In this document: piece after piece, positions 51,985-63,500 of the stretch
Layout of the letters: each line of letters starts with the position of its first letter
How positions within the stretch are numbered: position 1 is the stretch's first letter
Assembly (NCBI RefSeq): GCF_009674775.1
Contig: NZ_WKKE01000017.1
Span: forward strand, 81,618-145,617
Direction: 5' to 3'
Length of the DNA: 64,000 nucleotides
From: Flavobacterium sp. LC2016-23
Lineage (GTDB): Bacteria; Bacteroidota; Bacteroidia; Flavobacteriales; Flavobacteriaceae
Notes under the pieces: generated by a model
The model's database searches: none
What the model was told of the DNA's origin: nothing
Seen by the model: the letters and a program-made list of their open reading frames with translations, nothing else
Position numbers and translations under genes: made by a program

Positions 51985-52425
51985 ATGGAACTTATTTTAA
52001 AACAAGACGTACAGAATCTAGGATTTAAAGATGATGTAGTTACTGTAAAAGCTGGTTACGGACGTAACTTTTTAATACCTCAGGGTTTTGCTGCTTTAGC
52101 AACTCCTTCTGCTAAAAAAGTTTTGGCTGAAAACCTAAAACAAAGAGCGCACAAAGAAGCTAAAGTTGTGGCTGATGCTAAAGCATTAGCGGAGACTCTT
52201 AAAGCTCTTGAAATTAAACTTAGTGCAAAAGCTGGTGGAGAGAAACTTTTTGGTTCTATCACAAACATCGACATTGCTGAAGCTTTAGAAAAATCAGGTA
52301 ACGCTATTGATAGAAAATTCATCACTAGCGGTATCGTAAAACGTACTGGAAAATATACAGCTAACATCCGTTTACACAGAGATGTTATCGTTGAATTGCC
52401 TTACGAAATTATTGCAGAGAAATAA
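51985..52425 (+). CDS. rplI: 50S ribosomal protein L9
   Basis: This 146-aa product is L9: MELILKQDVQNLGFKDDVVT, the VKAGYGRNFLIPQGFAALAT N-domain hallmark, a long connecting helix and the C-domain KLFGSITNIDIAEALEKSG. It is the last gene of the rpsF-rpsR-rplI operon and is followed by an intrinsic terminator. The start ATG is preceded by the sequence AAGGACAACAAC. Confidence 0.98.
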   Translation: MELILKQDVQNLGFKDDVVTVKAGYGRNFLIPQGFAALATPSAKKVLAENLKQRAHKEAKVVADAKALAETLKALEIKLSAKAGGEKLFGSITNIDIAEALEKSGNAIDRKFITSGIVKRTGKYTANIRLHRDVIVELPYEIIAEK

Positions 52426-52455
52426 CAGATTGTTAACTTTTTGTTAATAAAATAT

Positions 52456-52485
52456 AAAAATCACTCCACGGAGTGATTTTTTTTT
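52456..52485 (+). terminator. Intrinsic terminator of the ribosomal operon
   Basis: AAAAATCACTC and GAGTGATTTTT form an 11-bp stem with a tetraloop (CACG) followed by more T. The next promoter element (52489-52496) begins four bases later. Confidence 0.88.
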
Positions 52486-52488
52486 GCC

Positions 52489-52496
52489 TAATTTTG
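52489..52496 (+). promoter_or_regulatory. Promoter -7 element of the TonB-dependent receptor gene
   Basis: TAATTTTG fits TAnnTTTG. It begins just after the T tract of the ribosomal terminator, 30 bp before the receptor ATG at 52526, and so rules out the TTG codon at 52484 as the start. Confidence 0.65.
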
Positions 52497-52525
52497 AGGG
52501 AAATAACTCACTCAAAACCAGGAAA

Positions 52526-55500
52526 ATGAAAAAAATCTTTGCATTATTGTTCTGTGTCTTTGGTCTTACCGTAAGTATAGGCCAAACCACAACATCGAGT
52601 ATTAAGGGTATTGTAAAAAGTTCGGGCAACGAACTTTTGCCGGGAGCGACTATCCTGGCCGTTCATACTCCGACTGGTTCAAAATATTCTTCTCTCTCCA
52701 ATGAAGACGGAAGATTTAATATTTTGAATATGAGAATTGGCGGACCTTATAAAATTATTGTGACTTTTGTGGGGTATCAAAATCAGGAATATAATGATGT
52801 TTATCTGGATTTAGGAAAGGTCTTTAATCTGGATGTTATTTTAGCGAATGAAAGCCAGACTTTGGAAGAAGTTAAAGTAGTTTCCAAAAATAAAGTTTTT
52901 CAAAGTGGAAGAACCGGTGCCGAAACTACAATTGGCAGAAGAGAGCTGACTGCTTTGCCTACTATTTCAAGATCAGCTGAAGATTTCACCCGTTTAGAGC
53001 CAACAGCCAGTGGTGGTTCGTTTGGTGGAAGAAATGACCAGTACAATAATTACTCCTTAAACGGGGCTATTTTTAATAATCCATTCGGATTAGATGCGGC
53101 AACTCCCGGCGGGCAAACAGGTTCTCAGCCCATTTCATTGGATGCAATCGACCAGATTCAGGTAGCAACCGCTCCTTACGATGTTACTCTGTCGGGTTTT
53201 ACAGGAGCTTCTGTAAATGCGGTAACAAAGTCAGGGAGTAACGAATTTCATGGAACTGCCTATGTGTTTTACAGAAACCAGGATTTGACAGGAAGTAAAA
53301 TAAAAGGTGAAAAAATATTTGTACCGTCTTTAGAACAAACCCAGGCAGGATTCAGTTTGGGAGCCCCTATTGTGAAAGATAAATTATTCATTTTTGGAAA
53401 TTTTGAAATCGATAAAAGAAGCGATCTAGGATCTAACTTCGTAGCGAATAATAATGATGGGGTTACCGGAATCAACGAATCAAGAGTGTTGGAATCTGAT
53501 TTGATTGCAGTGTCAAATGCTTTAACGAATTTAAAAGATGCGAATGGTAATAATTTTAATTATAATCCGGGAGCGTATCAGGGCTTTGTGCACAATTCGA
53601 ATTCTACAAAAGGAATTGTAAAACTGGACTGGAACATCAATGATAATCATAAATTAGCGGTGATTTATAATTTTCTGGATGCTTCTAAAGATAAACCCGC
53701 TCATCCTACCGCCTTAGGGTTCAGGGGGCCAAATGCTTCCATTCTTCAGTTTCAGAATGCCGGATACCAGATTAATAATAAACTGAGCTCTTTTTTATTG
53801 GAGTTAAATTCAAAATTTAGTGAATCTGTTTCCAATAAACTACAGGCAGGTTATACGTATTTTAATGATTACAGAGATCCCTTTTCATCTCCTGCTCCGG
53901 TAATTAATATACAGGACGGTGCGGGCTCGAATTATATTATTGCCGGTCACGAGCCTTTTTCGATCAATAATACACTGAAACAGAAAGTAATTCAGATCAC
54001 GGATAATCTGACGTATACAGTAGGCAGCCATGCCTTTACTTTTGGTACCTCTTTTGAAAAATTTAATTTCGAAAATTCTTTTAACTTAGCAGGTTACGAT
54101 AAATTTCGTGGGAATACTGATCCTGTTCCTTATTATGGAACTTTCAGGCCTTATGCAAGCGTAGCAGACTTTTTAGCAGACGCCGCTTTACCATTTGCAT
54201 CCAGTTCAGTAGCTCAGAATATGCAGAATGCAATAGATACTTATAATTCTAAAAACAATAATGCTGTTGGTGCAGATAATGGCTGGAAGCTGGCAGAATT
54301 AAATGTGGGGCAGTGGGCGTTTTATGCACAGGATGACTGGAGTATTACAGATAACTTCAAATTATCAGTAGGTTTAAGAGCAGATAAACCTTTGTATTTT
54401 AATACTGCAGATCTGATTCAGAAATATATAGACACTAATAATGGCGGAGCAAAAAGAGATAATAATGTAGATTATTATGATCCTGAAACAGGTAAAGCTG
54501 TAAAATTAATTTCTACCAACCTGCCCAGCAATAAAATTTTGTGGTCACCAAGAATCGGTTTTAACTGGGATGCCAGTGGTAATGCGACATCACAGCTTCG
54601 AGGCGGGTCGGGAGTTTTTACAGGAAGAATTCCTTTTGTTTGGTTAGGCAATCAGGTAAGTGGTGCCGATGACAGCTTTTTTCAGATTATGGATCCGGAT
54701 TATAAATGGCCGCAAGTCTGGAGAAGCAGTTTAGGATATGATCATAAATTTGAAAGCAATTATATCCTGACTATTGACATGTCGTATAATAAAGATATTA
54801 ATGGTGTTCATGTGCAAAACTGGGGTTTAAAAGATCCAACGGGGACTCTGGGAGGTGTAGATAACAGACTCATCTATACAGCTGCTGACAAAGGCGCAAA
54901 TAATGCGTATGTCATGACTAATTCAGATAAAGGATTTGCTTTTAATAGTTCGGTTAAAATCCAGAAAACTTTTGAAAATGGTTTATATGCAAGTTTGGCC
55001 TATAACTATTTAGTATCTAAAGATGTGAATTCCATAGAAGCGGAGATTACCGGGGATGCCTTTGCTTTTAATCCTGCTTTGGGTAATGTAAATAAAGATG
55101 TGCTTTCTAATTCTAAATACGGAGACAATAACCGTTTCATTGGTGTGGGTTCAAAAAAATGGAAATACGGTAAGGATAAATGGGCCACGACAATTTCTAC
55201 TTTCTTCGAATATGCCAGAGGAGGTCGTTTTAGTTATACGTACGGAGGTGATATCAATAATGACGGATCTGCTGTAAATGATTTGATATATGTGCCTACA
55301 GCGGCTGAAATCGGGTTAATGACTTTTACAGGAGGAGCGGCACAAGGGCAGGCTTTTAATAAATTTATTGAACAGGATGATTATTTAAGAGACAGAAGAG
55401 GTCAGTATGCTGAGCGCTACGGGGCAATTTCTCCGTGGAGAGGAAAATGGGATTTAAAACTTTTACAGGATTATAACTTTAAATTTTCATCTGCTTCAGA

Positions 55501-55729
55501 AAAAAAGAATACCATACAGTTTAGTATTGATATTTTAAATGTTGGAAACCTGATTAATTCTGATTGGGGAGTGGTTCAGGTTCCTACCAGTGTTCAGCCA
55601 ATAGGAGTTACGGTTGTTGGAAATACACCAACGTATACCTTTACCAATACACAGACAAAAACCTTTAGTTATGATGCCAGTTTAAATTCAAGATGGCAGA
55701 TGCAATTTGGTATCAGATATATTTTCTAA
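52526..55729 (+). CDS. TonB-dependent receptor with carboxypeptidase-regulatory domain (Oar-like)
   Basis: This 1067-aa outer-membrane protein has a signal peptide (MKKIFALLFCVFGLTVSIGQ). A carboxypeptidase-regulatory domain follows (about 25-110: SIKGIVKSSGNELLPGATIL), then a plug (TAPYDVTLSGFTGASVNAVT, KSGSNEFHGTAYVFYRNQDL) and a long barrel ending in FGIRYIF. NAVTKSGSNEFHGTAY-type text is typical of the Oar subgroup, not of SusC, and there is no SusD neighbour. The ligand is unknown; Oar-type receptors have been linked to protein secretion or outer-membrane export. It has its own promoter and a strong downstream terminator. Confidence 0.92.
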   Translation: MKKIFALLFCVFGLTVSIGQTTTSSIKGIVKSSGNELLPGATILAVHTPTGSKYSSLSNEDGRFNILNMRIGGPYKIIVTFVGYQNQEYNDVYLDLGKVFNLDVILANESQTLEEVKVVSKNKVFQSGRTGAETTIGRRELTALPTISRSAEDFTRLEPTASGGSFGGRNDQYNNYSLNGAIFNNPFGLDAATPGGQTGSQPISLDAIDQIQVATAPYDVTLSGFTGASVNAVTKSGSNEFHGTAYVFYRNQDLTGSKIKGEKIFVPSLEQTQAGFSLGAPIVKDKLFIFGNFEIDKRSDLGSNFVANNNDGVTGINESRVLESDLIAVSNALTNLKDANGNNFNYNPGAYQGFVHNSNSTKGIVKLDWNINDNHKLAVIYNFLDASKDKPAHPTALGFRGPNASILQFQNAGYQINNKLSSFLLELNSKFSESVSNKLQAGYTYFNDYRDPFSSPAPVINIQDGAGSNYIIAGHEPFSINNTLKQKVIQITDNLTYTVGSHAFTFGTSFEKFNFENSFNLAGYDKFRGNTDPVPYYGTFRPYASVADFLADAALPFASSSVAQNMQNAIDTYNSKNNNAVGADNGWKLAELNVGQWAFYAQDDWSITDNFKLSVGLRADKPLYFNTADLIQKYIDTNNGGAKRDNNVDYYDPETGKAVKLISTNLPSNKILWSPRIGFNWDASGNATSQLRGGSGVFTGRIPFVWLGNQVSGADDSFFQIMDPDYKWPQVWRSSLGYDHKFESNYILTIDMSYNKDINGVHVQNWGLKDPTGTLGGVDNRLIYTAADKGANNAYVMTNSDKGFAFNSSVKIQKTFENGLYASLAYNYLVSKDVNSIEAEITGDAFAFNPALGNVNKDVLSNSKYGDNNRFIGVGSKKWKYGKDKWATTISTFFEYARGGRFSYTYGGDINNDGSAVNDLIYVPTAAEIGLMTFTGGAAQGQAFNKFIEQDDYLRDRRGQYAERYGAISPWRGKWDLKLLQDYNFKFSSASEKKNTIQFSIDILNVGNLINSDWGVVQVPTSVQPIGVTVVGNTPTYTFTNTQTKTFSYDASLNSRWQMQFGIRYIF

Positions 55730-55752
55730 TCGCATAAAGATATCGTAAATTT

Positions 55753-55781
55753 GCCCCCTCATTTGAGGGGGCTTTTTTTTT
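55753..55781 (+). terminator. Intrinsic terminator after the TonB-dependent receptor
   Basis: GCCCCCTC and GAGGGGGC form an 8-bp G+C stem with an ATTT loop, followed by a T run. The first G is also the last base of a TAAATTTG promoter-like element at 55746-55753, so terminator and possible promoter overlap here. Confidence 0.93.
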
Positions 55782-55837
55782 GTTTAAAATCTAAACACTT
55801 ATAAAGCTGCATAGAGGTTTAATTTGAAAAAATAATA

Positions 55838-56311
55838 ATGAAATACGCAAGATTAACAAAAGAACAATTTGACGAATTACATGCAGAATTTTCCAGTTTT
55901 CTCGCAACTCAGGCAATTGATAAGGCAGAGTGGGTTGCTATAAAAGAAAATAAACCTGAAGTCGCAGAACAGGAACTGGATATTTTTTCGGATTTGATCT
56001 GGGAAGGTGTTTTGTCCAGGGCAGAATTTTTGGAGCATTTTTCTAAAAACCATATTTTCTTATTTCAATGTTTTGAGACTCACGTGCAGTCTATTGTTTT
56101 AAAATCATTGGTTCCTGAAACTGATTTCCTGACGCAGGAAGGTTTGCAGTGGCTGAGTGATAATATGTTTACAGAAACAATAGAAATGAAGGTCGGAAAA
56201 AAGGTATTTACTGAAGATCGCAATGCTTCTATTTTTGAATTAATTCAGCAAGGTGCTTTTTTAAGCGACGGACAACTGTTTAAACAAATTAATACAATTA
56301 TAGAATCCTGA
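55838..56311 (+). CDS. Small conserved cytosolic protein, DUF6495-like
   Basis: This 157-aa acidic protein has no signal or membrane segment (YARLTKEQFDELHAEFSSFL, ELDIFSDLIWEGVLSRAEFL, HIFLFQCFETHVQSIVLKSL, SIFELIQQGAFLSDGQLFKQ). It resembles a group of uncharacterised Bacteroidota proteins (DUF6495, from memory). The function is unknown. A TAAATTTG element at 55746-55753 may be its promoter. It is the last compact gene before the 1.25-kb A+T-rich gap. Confidence 0.6.
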   Translation: MKYARLTKEQFDELHAEFSSFLATQAIDKAEWVAIKENKPEVAEQELDIFSDLIWEGVLSRAEFLEHFSKNHIFLFQCFETHVQSIVLKSLVPETDFLTQEGLQWLSDNMFTETIEMKVGKKVFTEDRNASIFELIQQGAFLSDGQLFKQINTIIES

Positions 56312-57563
56312 TAATTTGGAAATGATTAAAATAAAAATTCAAAGTGTTGATGTTTAATTATTTACCTTTTGTTTAATGTTTTAACTTTTGTTTAATCTTT
56401 TTTATTTTTTTTTACCCGTATTTCTACGTGTTTTTTTCGAATAACTAAGCATTTTAACTTTCCGATTAATTCTGTAAGTTTTACTTTTCAAATATCGCTT
56501 TTATGTTAACAAAAATACAGATCTAAAAGCTTAAAAGTAGTATTAAACTTACTTTTTGTATATTTCACAAAAAATAGTTAAAAAAAATGTGATATATATA
56601 ACTATCTCATTTTAAGTGTGAAACGTCAGTAATTTCTAAGCGTGAGCTGTTTTTTCTTGTTCTTAAATTTAAGCCAATTCAAAAAAATAGGAATTTTAGG
56701 TTTGTTTTATATTTTAATTTTAATTAATTTTAGTAAAAGAAAGTTAAACAAAATGGTTTTTAGGTTTTTTCTATAAACATTTATAAAGGAAGTGATTTTG
56801 CCACCTTTTTTCTAATAATAAAGAAACCTCATTTTTGATTTTCCTTCTAAAACCCTTTAAAGTTTAAAATTTTTAATAACTTAATTGATTTGCTTATGGA
56901 ATTGACAAATACTCTCTTCAAATTTGTTTTAAGTCTCCTAATTATTTTAGCTTTAAATCTTTTGATTTTAAAAAAAACAGAATTTATTCCAAAATTGAAT
57001 TTTAGTTTAAGAACAGATTTGTTTTCTAAATTCCAACATTACATTAATTTTTCATTTTTGTTGCCAAAACCCAGTCATTAGTTTTGATAACGAAATATAT
57101 TGCTATGTTCTCATTTTAAATTAGATGTTATAGATTATGTATTCAATTTTTAGAATTTACTTCTAATCAGACAAATTAACAGATTGACTAATCAACTTTC
57201 TATTAATATTGAATTATTTTTTATATCAATTCATAGAATTCCCCAGTTCTATAAGGCTCAATAAATTTTCTTTTATGAAAATTTACACAACTACAACAAA
57301 TCACTCCTCCGGAAGATTGAATCAAATCAATATTCCTAAAAATTTTTGAGTTAGTTTTTTATTCAGAGTGAATAGAAAATGCTCTAGTGTTTCATTGTAT
57401 AACTATTACATAATTTTTTTTAAAAGAAATCTAATTTAGATCTTACTTGTTAGGTTTTTAATTTTTATTCTAATCTATTAATTATTAGCTTTTTTTGAAT
57501 TGCCTAAGTACACGTACTTATCGCAACAGGTATTTTATTGTCCATTTTCTAATCTTCCAAATT
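56312..57563. other. 1.25-kb A+T-rich non-coding region upstream of the giant surface protein
   Basis: No convincing gene lies here. A 63-codon frame at 56890-57081 (ATG at 56896) could encode one hydrophobic helix but has no family features. The stretch has a direct repeat CTTTTGTTTAAT (near 56366 and 56384) and long runs of A and T. Near the 3' end is a 7-bp inverted repeat TAAGTAC/GTACTTA at 57505-57520, 43 bp from the start codon of the next gene. It is far longer and more A+T-rich than other gaps in the window and is probably a long regulatory leader for the adhesin. Confidence 0.6.
57505..57520. promoter_or_regulatory. Inverted repeat near the adhesin start
   Basis: TAAGTAC, a 2-nt spacer and GTACTTA form a near-palindrome 43 bp before the ATG at 57564. 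It may be a regulator site; no protein is known to bind it. Confidence 0.35.
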
Positions 57564-60500
57564 ATGAAAAAAATCTTTACTTTTTGTAATCTCATTCCTA
57601 AGAAGAGATTATTCGGACTGCTATCTTTATTTCTATTATGTACTAATGCATTTTCGCAATCGGTTTGTCGACCTGTGTCCCAAACGAATAGCCAGGGTGG
57701 ATTATTATGTGTAGGATTAAATATAGATAGTCCCACTAGTGCCTACGACAATGACGCGGGCCTAACTACTTATGCAACCCTCACAAATGCTGTTGGGGTC
57801 AGTTGTTTTGTCCAGGAGACATTAACACTGAATCAGACGGCAAAAGCCGGGGATCAAATTGTACTCTATCTGGGTACGGGAAATGGTTTACTCGATGTTG
57901 GATTATTATCTAATGCAACTATTCAGGCTAAACTTTCGGGAACAAATGTAGGTTCGAGTGTGCCATTAAATAGCCCGCTTTTAAACTTAAGTTTGTTATC
58001 CGGTAACTCAATTGCAGCGGTAAGATTTACGGTTACAGCTGATACGAATCAGGTACAAATTCAGGTTGGCGGACTTTTAAGTCTCCTAGTCAGTTTAAGA
58101 ATTTATGATGTTCGTTTAGAGTTTGCAAAACCAACTGTAACAGGAGGCTTAAGTCAAACGATTTGTTCAGGAAATTTTACGACGTTAACAGCCACTCCTG
58201 CAGCAGGTACTTCTTTGTCCTGGTACAGTTCTGCAACTTCGACTACTCCTTTGATAACAGCTAATAGTTATCAGACACCTGTTTTAACGACGGCTACCAC
58301 GTATTATATAGGTATAACCAGAGCCGCTGGCTGTGAAGGAAGTGAGCGTGTACCGGTCGTGGTCAATGTTTCTAATCCTGTTGCTCCGGTCATCAGTACG
58401 GTAGGAACTTCAATATGTTCTGCGGGAGCTACACAGCAAACTACTTTGTCTGTAATTAATCCTATTCCCGGTACCACTTACAATTGGTACTCTGTAAATA
58501 GTGGAGGAACGATTTTAGCCTCTGGTGATACTTACGCACCAACGGTATCTGTTGGGACTACTAATTTCTACGTAGAAGCTGCAATTGGTTCTTGTGTAAG
58601 TCCTGCAAGAACTCAGGTGGTTGTCACATCTAATCCTGTACCGGCATTACCAACAGTACTGACACAAAGTGTTACTATACAATCCGGGCAAAATGCTACA
58701 TTAAGTGCTGTCGCCTCAGGAGCGGGCGTTACTTTAAACTGGTATGATGTTGCAACTGGCGGAACCGCGCTTCTGACTAATGCGGCAACATTTACAACAC
58801 CTATACTGGTGGCTAGTAAAACCTATTATGTGGAAACCCAAAGCGCAACCGGAGGTTGTGTAAGTTCTTCAAGAGTACCGGTACCGGTAACAGTTGTTAA
58901 TAATCCCCTGGGAACTTGTTTGGAAGCGAATAGCCAGCAAACCAATTTTAACGGTCTTTGCTTATTATGTGGCGCTGCCAACCCTGATAATTCAGTTGAC
59001 GGAAATCCTGCAACTGCAGCAAGGCTTACGATTCCCGTTGGCTTAATTAATGGATATGCCCAGCAAACACTTCAGTTTAATAATCCCGGCAGAGCAGGTG
59101 ATATTGTTGATGTTGAATTGGAAGTTCCGGGAGGAATTCTGGATTTAAGTGTATTAAATTATATTAGTTTAGCGACGTACAATGGAGCAACTTTTAATAA
59201 TGACAGAGTTTCGATTAATAATATAGTTGATGTTGTATTATTAGGTGGAAACCGTTTTAGAGCCAGTATTACTGCAGGTGCTGCTTTTGATCGTGTTGAA
59301 GTACGATTGGGCGGTCTGGTTTCAGCCATAACAAGCTTAGATATTTATCAGGCGGCTTACCGGTATAAAGCTCCTGCTATTACAGGAACTACAACCATTT
59401 GTAGCGGACAGACCACTACACTGACATCCACACTAGGTGCCGGCGAAACAGTTGAATGGTTCAGTGCTGCAAGTGGGGGTGTACCATTAGTAAGTACAGC
59501 ATCCTATACTACACCGGCTTTAAATGCCAATACAACTTATTATGTAGCTATTACGAGAAATGGCTGTTTAAATAGTGAGCGTAATCCCGTATTAGTTTCA
59601 GTTCAAAATCCTGTAGCCCCAACTATTACGGCTGTTCCTACAACAATTTGTAGCGGACAGACTGTTGCTTTGAGTGTTCAGGCACCAGTTCCGGGTACAG
59701 TATACAATTGGTACGATGCAAATACAGGAGGGAACTTAGTGTTTACAGGAACTTCTTTTACTACACCGGCTTTAACAGCGAACATTAGTTATTATGTGGA
59801 AGCTTCAATAGGAAGTTGTTTAAGTACGCGTACTCCTGTGAATCTTATTGTAAATCCTTTACCGTCAGTACCGGTACCTGTATCGTCGAATGTGGTTATT
59901 CAGTCTGGTCAGAATGTAATGTTAGGTATTTCAAATCCTGATGCTAATCTATCCTATTCCTGGTTTGATGTTCCAACAGGAGGAACTGCTTTGGCCACTA
60001 ATACCAGTACTTATACTCCAACTCCGGCTTTAACGGCAAATAAAACATTTTATGTTGAAGCTACAGATCTGACTACAGGTTGTGTGAGCAGTGCGAGAGC
60101 AGTAATTAATGTTGTGGTAATTAATACGGTCAGCAACTGTTTGCAGGCCAATTCGCAAGTGACCACTTTAGATCCGGGCCTTTTATGTGTTGGATGTGGA
60201 GCTACGAATCCGGGTGGTTCTGTTGATGGAAATATTAATACCGCAGCTACCCTTACCATTCCGGTTGGCGTATTGGGAAGTTATATTCAGCAAACTTTAA
60301 CTTTTGCTTCATCAGGTCAGGCCGGAGATATTATAGATGTTGAATTGGAAGTTCCGGGAGGACTTCTGGATATAAGTGCTTTATCTTATATTACTTTGGC
60401 AACTTACGACGGAGTTACTTATAATAATGACCGAGTTGCCCTTAATAATAGTTTATTGAATGTACAATTATTATCAGGTAACCGATTCAAGGCCAGTTTT

Positions 60501-63500
60501 ACTACCGCTTCACCATTTGACAGAGTTGAAGTGAGATTAGGCGGCGTAGCGACATTATTGACTAGCGTAAATATTTATGGAGCCTCTTACCGATATCCAA
60601 ATGCTGTAATAACCGGAGCCACAACAATTTGTGCAGGAGATGTAGCTTTATTAACCGCTACTTCCACAGGAACAGAAACGTTTACCTGGTACGATTCACC
60701 AACAGGAGGAAGTGTAGTGGCTGTTAATCCAACAATTGTCTTAAATAATACGACAACTTATTATGTTGAAGCAACGCGCGGAGCTTGTATTAACAGCGCT
60801 CGTCAGCCTGTTACCATTACTGTAAATCCATTAGCAACACCTGCAGATGTGATTCTTACAAGTCCCTTGGAAGCTTCCTGCTCCGGAACTGTTGTATTGG
60901 CTCCGGCCTCTGCTTTAGCGGGAGCTCAATTTAAATATTATACCAATCAGAATAAAGATCAGGAAATTATAACAGGATCTGTGGTAGCAGCCCAGCCAGG
61001 CGTAACTTTTGTTAAAGATGTGACAACGGGTGCACTTACAGTTTCCGGGCTTACTGCCTTAGGGGCTCCTTATAATTATTATGTTTCTGTTGTTAACGCT
61101 AATACTTGCGAGAATGCTTTAAACAATTTAAAACAAGTAACCGTTACCATTCCTGCAGTGACACCTTTAGCGGTAACGACACCTTTGCCGGCAAGCTGCG
61201 GAAGTGCAAACTTAAAAAGTGCCATTATAGGTTATGACACAACGGGAAATACAACTTATACTTTTTATGATGCATCTAATAATATCATCACTGAAAATGC
61301 AGCAGGAAATATAACAGCAAGTGGTGTTTACTCAATTCAAGCTCAGGGTAACGGTGTGACATGCCCATCTGTTAAACTACCAGTAACAGTTACTGTTAAC
61401 CCGTTACCAAGTTTGGTTGCACCTTCATCAGTTTCGGTAAATACAGGTTCTTCAGTGACCTTGTCTGCAACATCAGACGGTACATTGGCATGGTTTGATC
61501 CTCAGGGGAATGCTTTGGCCGGACCGCCGTTTACAACAGGTATATTGAATACACCTGGAGTTTATACGTATACAGTAGTGGCGAGTAATGTCAATTGTTC
61601 TGTTACAGGAGCCGTTACGGTGAATGTTATAGATCCGGGCACCTGTCCATTACTAGCAGAAAGAGTGTATGCTACAGGACAAAGTCAGGGCAACATTATA
61701 TCAGGGGTAGTGACTAATCCTACTGCAGCAGTAGATGGCAATCCTCAGACTTTTTCTACGATCACAACAGGAGTTGGACTTTTAGGCATAGGAACTACTT
61801 GGCAAAATCTGACATGGCCTGCTAATATAGTCAAAGGAACTCCGGTAACCGTAAAATTAGGATCGGAATATAGTCTTTTAGCCGTAGGACAAGATCTGTC
61901 TATTATTGGAACTAAAAGCGGGGTTGATATCGGAACGATGCAATCTATTTCAGGATCATTAGTGAATTTAATCTCAGGAGATAATTCATTTGAATATACT
62001 TTTGTACCCTCCAATACTTCAGGACCTCAGGATTATGATGGAATCAGAATCCAGTCTGCATCACTTTTAAGTGTTGCTCAAAACACAAAGGTATTTGATG
62101 CTTATTATACCAGACCGGTTTCTACGGTAACCTGTACTCCGGGTGATATACAGGATGTATATTACGGAGCCACTGATTTAGGTCTTCCGATAGGAGCTTT
62201 AACAGCCACTGTAGGTGTTACTGACGCCTTGAATGTAGCAGATAATGACATCACCACTTTTGCCACAATGTACAGTGGTGTAGGCGCTCTTGCAGCGGCA
62301 GATTTAACAGTAGCTTTTAAAACTCCGTCAATAGTAAGTGATACCTTAAGAATTGTGGTTTCAAAACCGGGAGTTCTTCTGGATGCTAATTTGCTGACAG
62401 GATTTAGCATCCAACGTTATTTAGGTAATGTTGCGGTTGGAGCTCCAATTCAGAATACAAGTACATTATTAAGTGTAAGATTACTACCTGGAAACACCAT
62501 GTCTATGGTTCTTGTATCTTCTCAACCGGAACCTTACGATCGCGTGAGAATCCGTTTTGGCGGAGTTGCAGGAGTATTGGAATTCCTTAGAGTTCATACT
62601 GTTGAGCGAGTAGCCAACACAAAAGTAATAGGAGGAGATCCTAATAATAAAGTAATAGTCTGTCCGGGAAGCCCTGTCACGCTCCAGATACCAACCGAGG
62701 CCTGTTCAACCTATACCTGGTATGATTCACCTGTTGGAGGAAATGTTGTAGCGAATGGTATTACATATACCGTACCCGCTACATTAGCGGCAGGAGTTTA
62801 TAAATATTATGTACAGCCGGTACGTTATGGTTGTGAGGCATTGGCAAGAGGAGAAGTAACGGTAGAAGTAAAAGCTTCAGCTCCGGTAAATGCTTTAACA
62901 AATATTACTTTAAATGGAGGAACAGCTACTTCAGTTTGTTCACCAACCGGTACTATAACATTAGCAACAAGCCTGAGCGGAACTCCGGCATTAACAAACC
63001 CAATATACTATTGGTATAGTTTTGACGGAACAACAAGTCAGCTAATTCCGGGAGAAACCACTGCTCAGTTAATTGTAAATGGTCTGACACCAGGCACCTA
63101 TACCTATTATGTTGGAGTGAGCTCTACTGAGTTTTGTGAAACTGCAGCCGCAGACAGAAAACAAATTACGCTGACAATTTTACCTCCTTCAGGAACAAAT
63201 GATATTTCAGTTGCTGATATTGCGGTATGTCACAACGTACCTGGAGTATTAACACCAACAACAGCAACACTTACAAATCCAATATTTACCTGGTATTTTG
63301 ATGCTAATAAAACACAACCGATAACAAACGGTCTTGTTGCAGGCGGATTGACTTATGCCATAAGCGCTACAGGTGTTTTAACAGTAACAGGTTTAACACG
63401 TGCGGTAAGTCCAATTACTTATTTTGTTGCAGTGGCAAGTGATGCTACTTGTGAGAACGTTGCAGGAACACTTCAATCAGCAACAATAATTGTAAATGAC

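Noticed and set aside
56890..57081. 63-codon frame with one hydrophobic helix
   Set aside because: The composition is that of the surrounding A+T-rich DNA, no family is visible and no promoter is near, so I left it as part of the gap.
61745..62410. Antisense frames inside the giant protein gene
   Set aside because: They are shadows of a repetitive Thr/Val/Gly-rich coding region and have no family features.
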